A DNA stretch of 64,000 nucleotides from Pseudoips prasinana (taxonomy: Eukaryota > Arthropoda > Insecta > Lepidoptera > Nolidae), in assembly GCA_951640165.1 (NCBI GenBank), contig OX621237.1, forward strand, positions 992,001 through 1,056,000, read 5' to 3'. The notes under the pieces were generated by a model that saw nothing but the letters and a program-made list of their open reading frames with translations, had not been told where the DNA came from and did no database searches. Below, piece after piece: positions 63,546 through 64,000 of the stretch; position 1 is the stretch's first letter; each line of letters starts with the position of its first letter. Position numbers and translations under genes: made by a program.

Positions 63546-63745
63546 ACATATCAGCCGAAAGACATCCAATGCTGGACAAGGGCCTCCCTCAAGGATCGCT
63601 ACAATAGCCGGCCTTGTGCTGCATCCAGCGGCTTCCAACGACCCTTGCAAGATAGTTGGCCAACCTTAAAGGGGGCCTGCCCACGCTGCGTCTTCCGGTT
63701 CGTGGTCGCCACTCGAGAAGCTTTGCGGCTGTAGGTTCTACGAGC
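63546..63745 (-). mobile_element. RTE-type LINE 3' end
   Basis: Antisense 'ATATCAGCCGAAAGACATCC', 'GCTGGACAAGGGCCTCCCTC', 'GGGGGCCTGCCCACGCTGCG', 'TCTTCCGGTTCGTGGTCGCC' and 'TCTACGAGCTATCA'. Same family as at 10252, 18446, 32738 and 54072. Confidence 0.8.
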
Positions 63746-63749
63746 TATC

Positions 63750-63772
63750 AGAGAGAGAGAGAGAGAGAGAAA
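63750..63772. repeat. (AG)n microsatellite
   Basis: About 11 AG units immediately after the RTE fragment. Confidence 0.95.
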
Positions 63773-64000
63773 ATGATTATCATATTTATATCCCTTTATA
63801 TTTTAGTATAATAAAGAATATCGAATATACATTTGCAAATCACATATTGTTTGGTATAAGGATTGTTTGCAGATGAGATTAGCTTTCAATGACTAAATCA
63901 ATCGCATTGGTTGTGTAAATACTAATTAGTTGCTAAGTTGATACTGATTAATTATACTGTATAACAAAATTACACACTAATACAATGGTGCGTACACTAA
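63773..64000. other. No feature seen
   Basis: AT-rich to the window end. Confidence 0.35.

Overview
This window looks like intergenic DNA from an insect nuclear genome, most probably a moth or butterfly (Lepidoptera). It is AT-rich and has no bacterial-style gene packing. Nearly everything recognisable is transposable-element debris of kinds common in Lepidoptera: Helitrons with 5' TC and 3' CTAG ends, tRNA-headed SINEs with (ATT)n tails, pieces of several non-LTR retrotransposons with short microsatellite tails, and hairpin MITEs. I found no convincing host protein-coding gene, tRNA, rRNA, CRISPR array or operon. The only long reading frame is the reverse transcriptase of a LINE at 27.3-29.2 kb (minus strand).

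Layout. 0-7 kb: SINEs, two short elements derived from an RTE-type LINE, a 5S-rRNA-like SINE and two copies of one LINE C-terminus. 7-16 kb: sparse, with minus-strand SINE and LINE ends, a Helitron and a dispersed element at 15.4-15.9 kb. 16-25 kb: a tRNA-SINE, a Helitron split by a LINE whose 5' side carries a 46-bp perfect palindrome, a LINE C-terminus and a 14-bp minisatellite. 25-31 kb: a 127-bp hairpin, a decayed LINE 3' half (+) and the long LINE (-). 31-38 kb: RTE pieces on both strands (an endonuclease half at 34.7-35.5 kb, a 3' end at 32.7-33.0 kb), an ORF1-like fragment and several perfect hairpins. 38-47 kb: SINEs and three or four clear elements. 47.6-48.7 kb: a 1.07-kb non-autonomous DNA transposon with 9-bp target duplications, two inverted arrays of a GCATAA motif and a GC-rich core. 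49-64 kb: SINEs, a Helitron inserted in a SINE, nested insertions at 58.6-59.6 kb, and further LINE ends.

The most interesting themes are: (1) an eight-copy family whose head resembles 5S rRNA, one copy with an 11-bp target-site duplication; (2) a short element in three copies that joins the 5' UTR of an RTE LINE to its last ~45 bp at one shared junction; (3) an unusual number of perfect short-loop palindromes, one of which is shown by comparison with a paralogous repeat to be a local inverted duplication; (4) the GCATAA element with its GC-rich core. All family assignments come from reading the sequence and remembered family features; no search was run.
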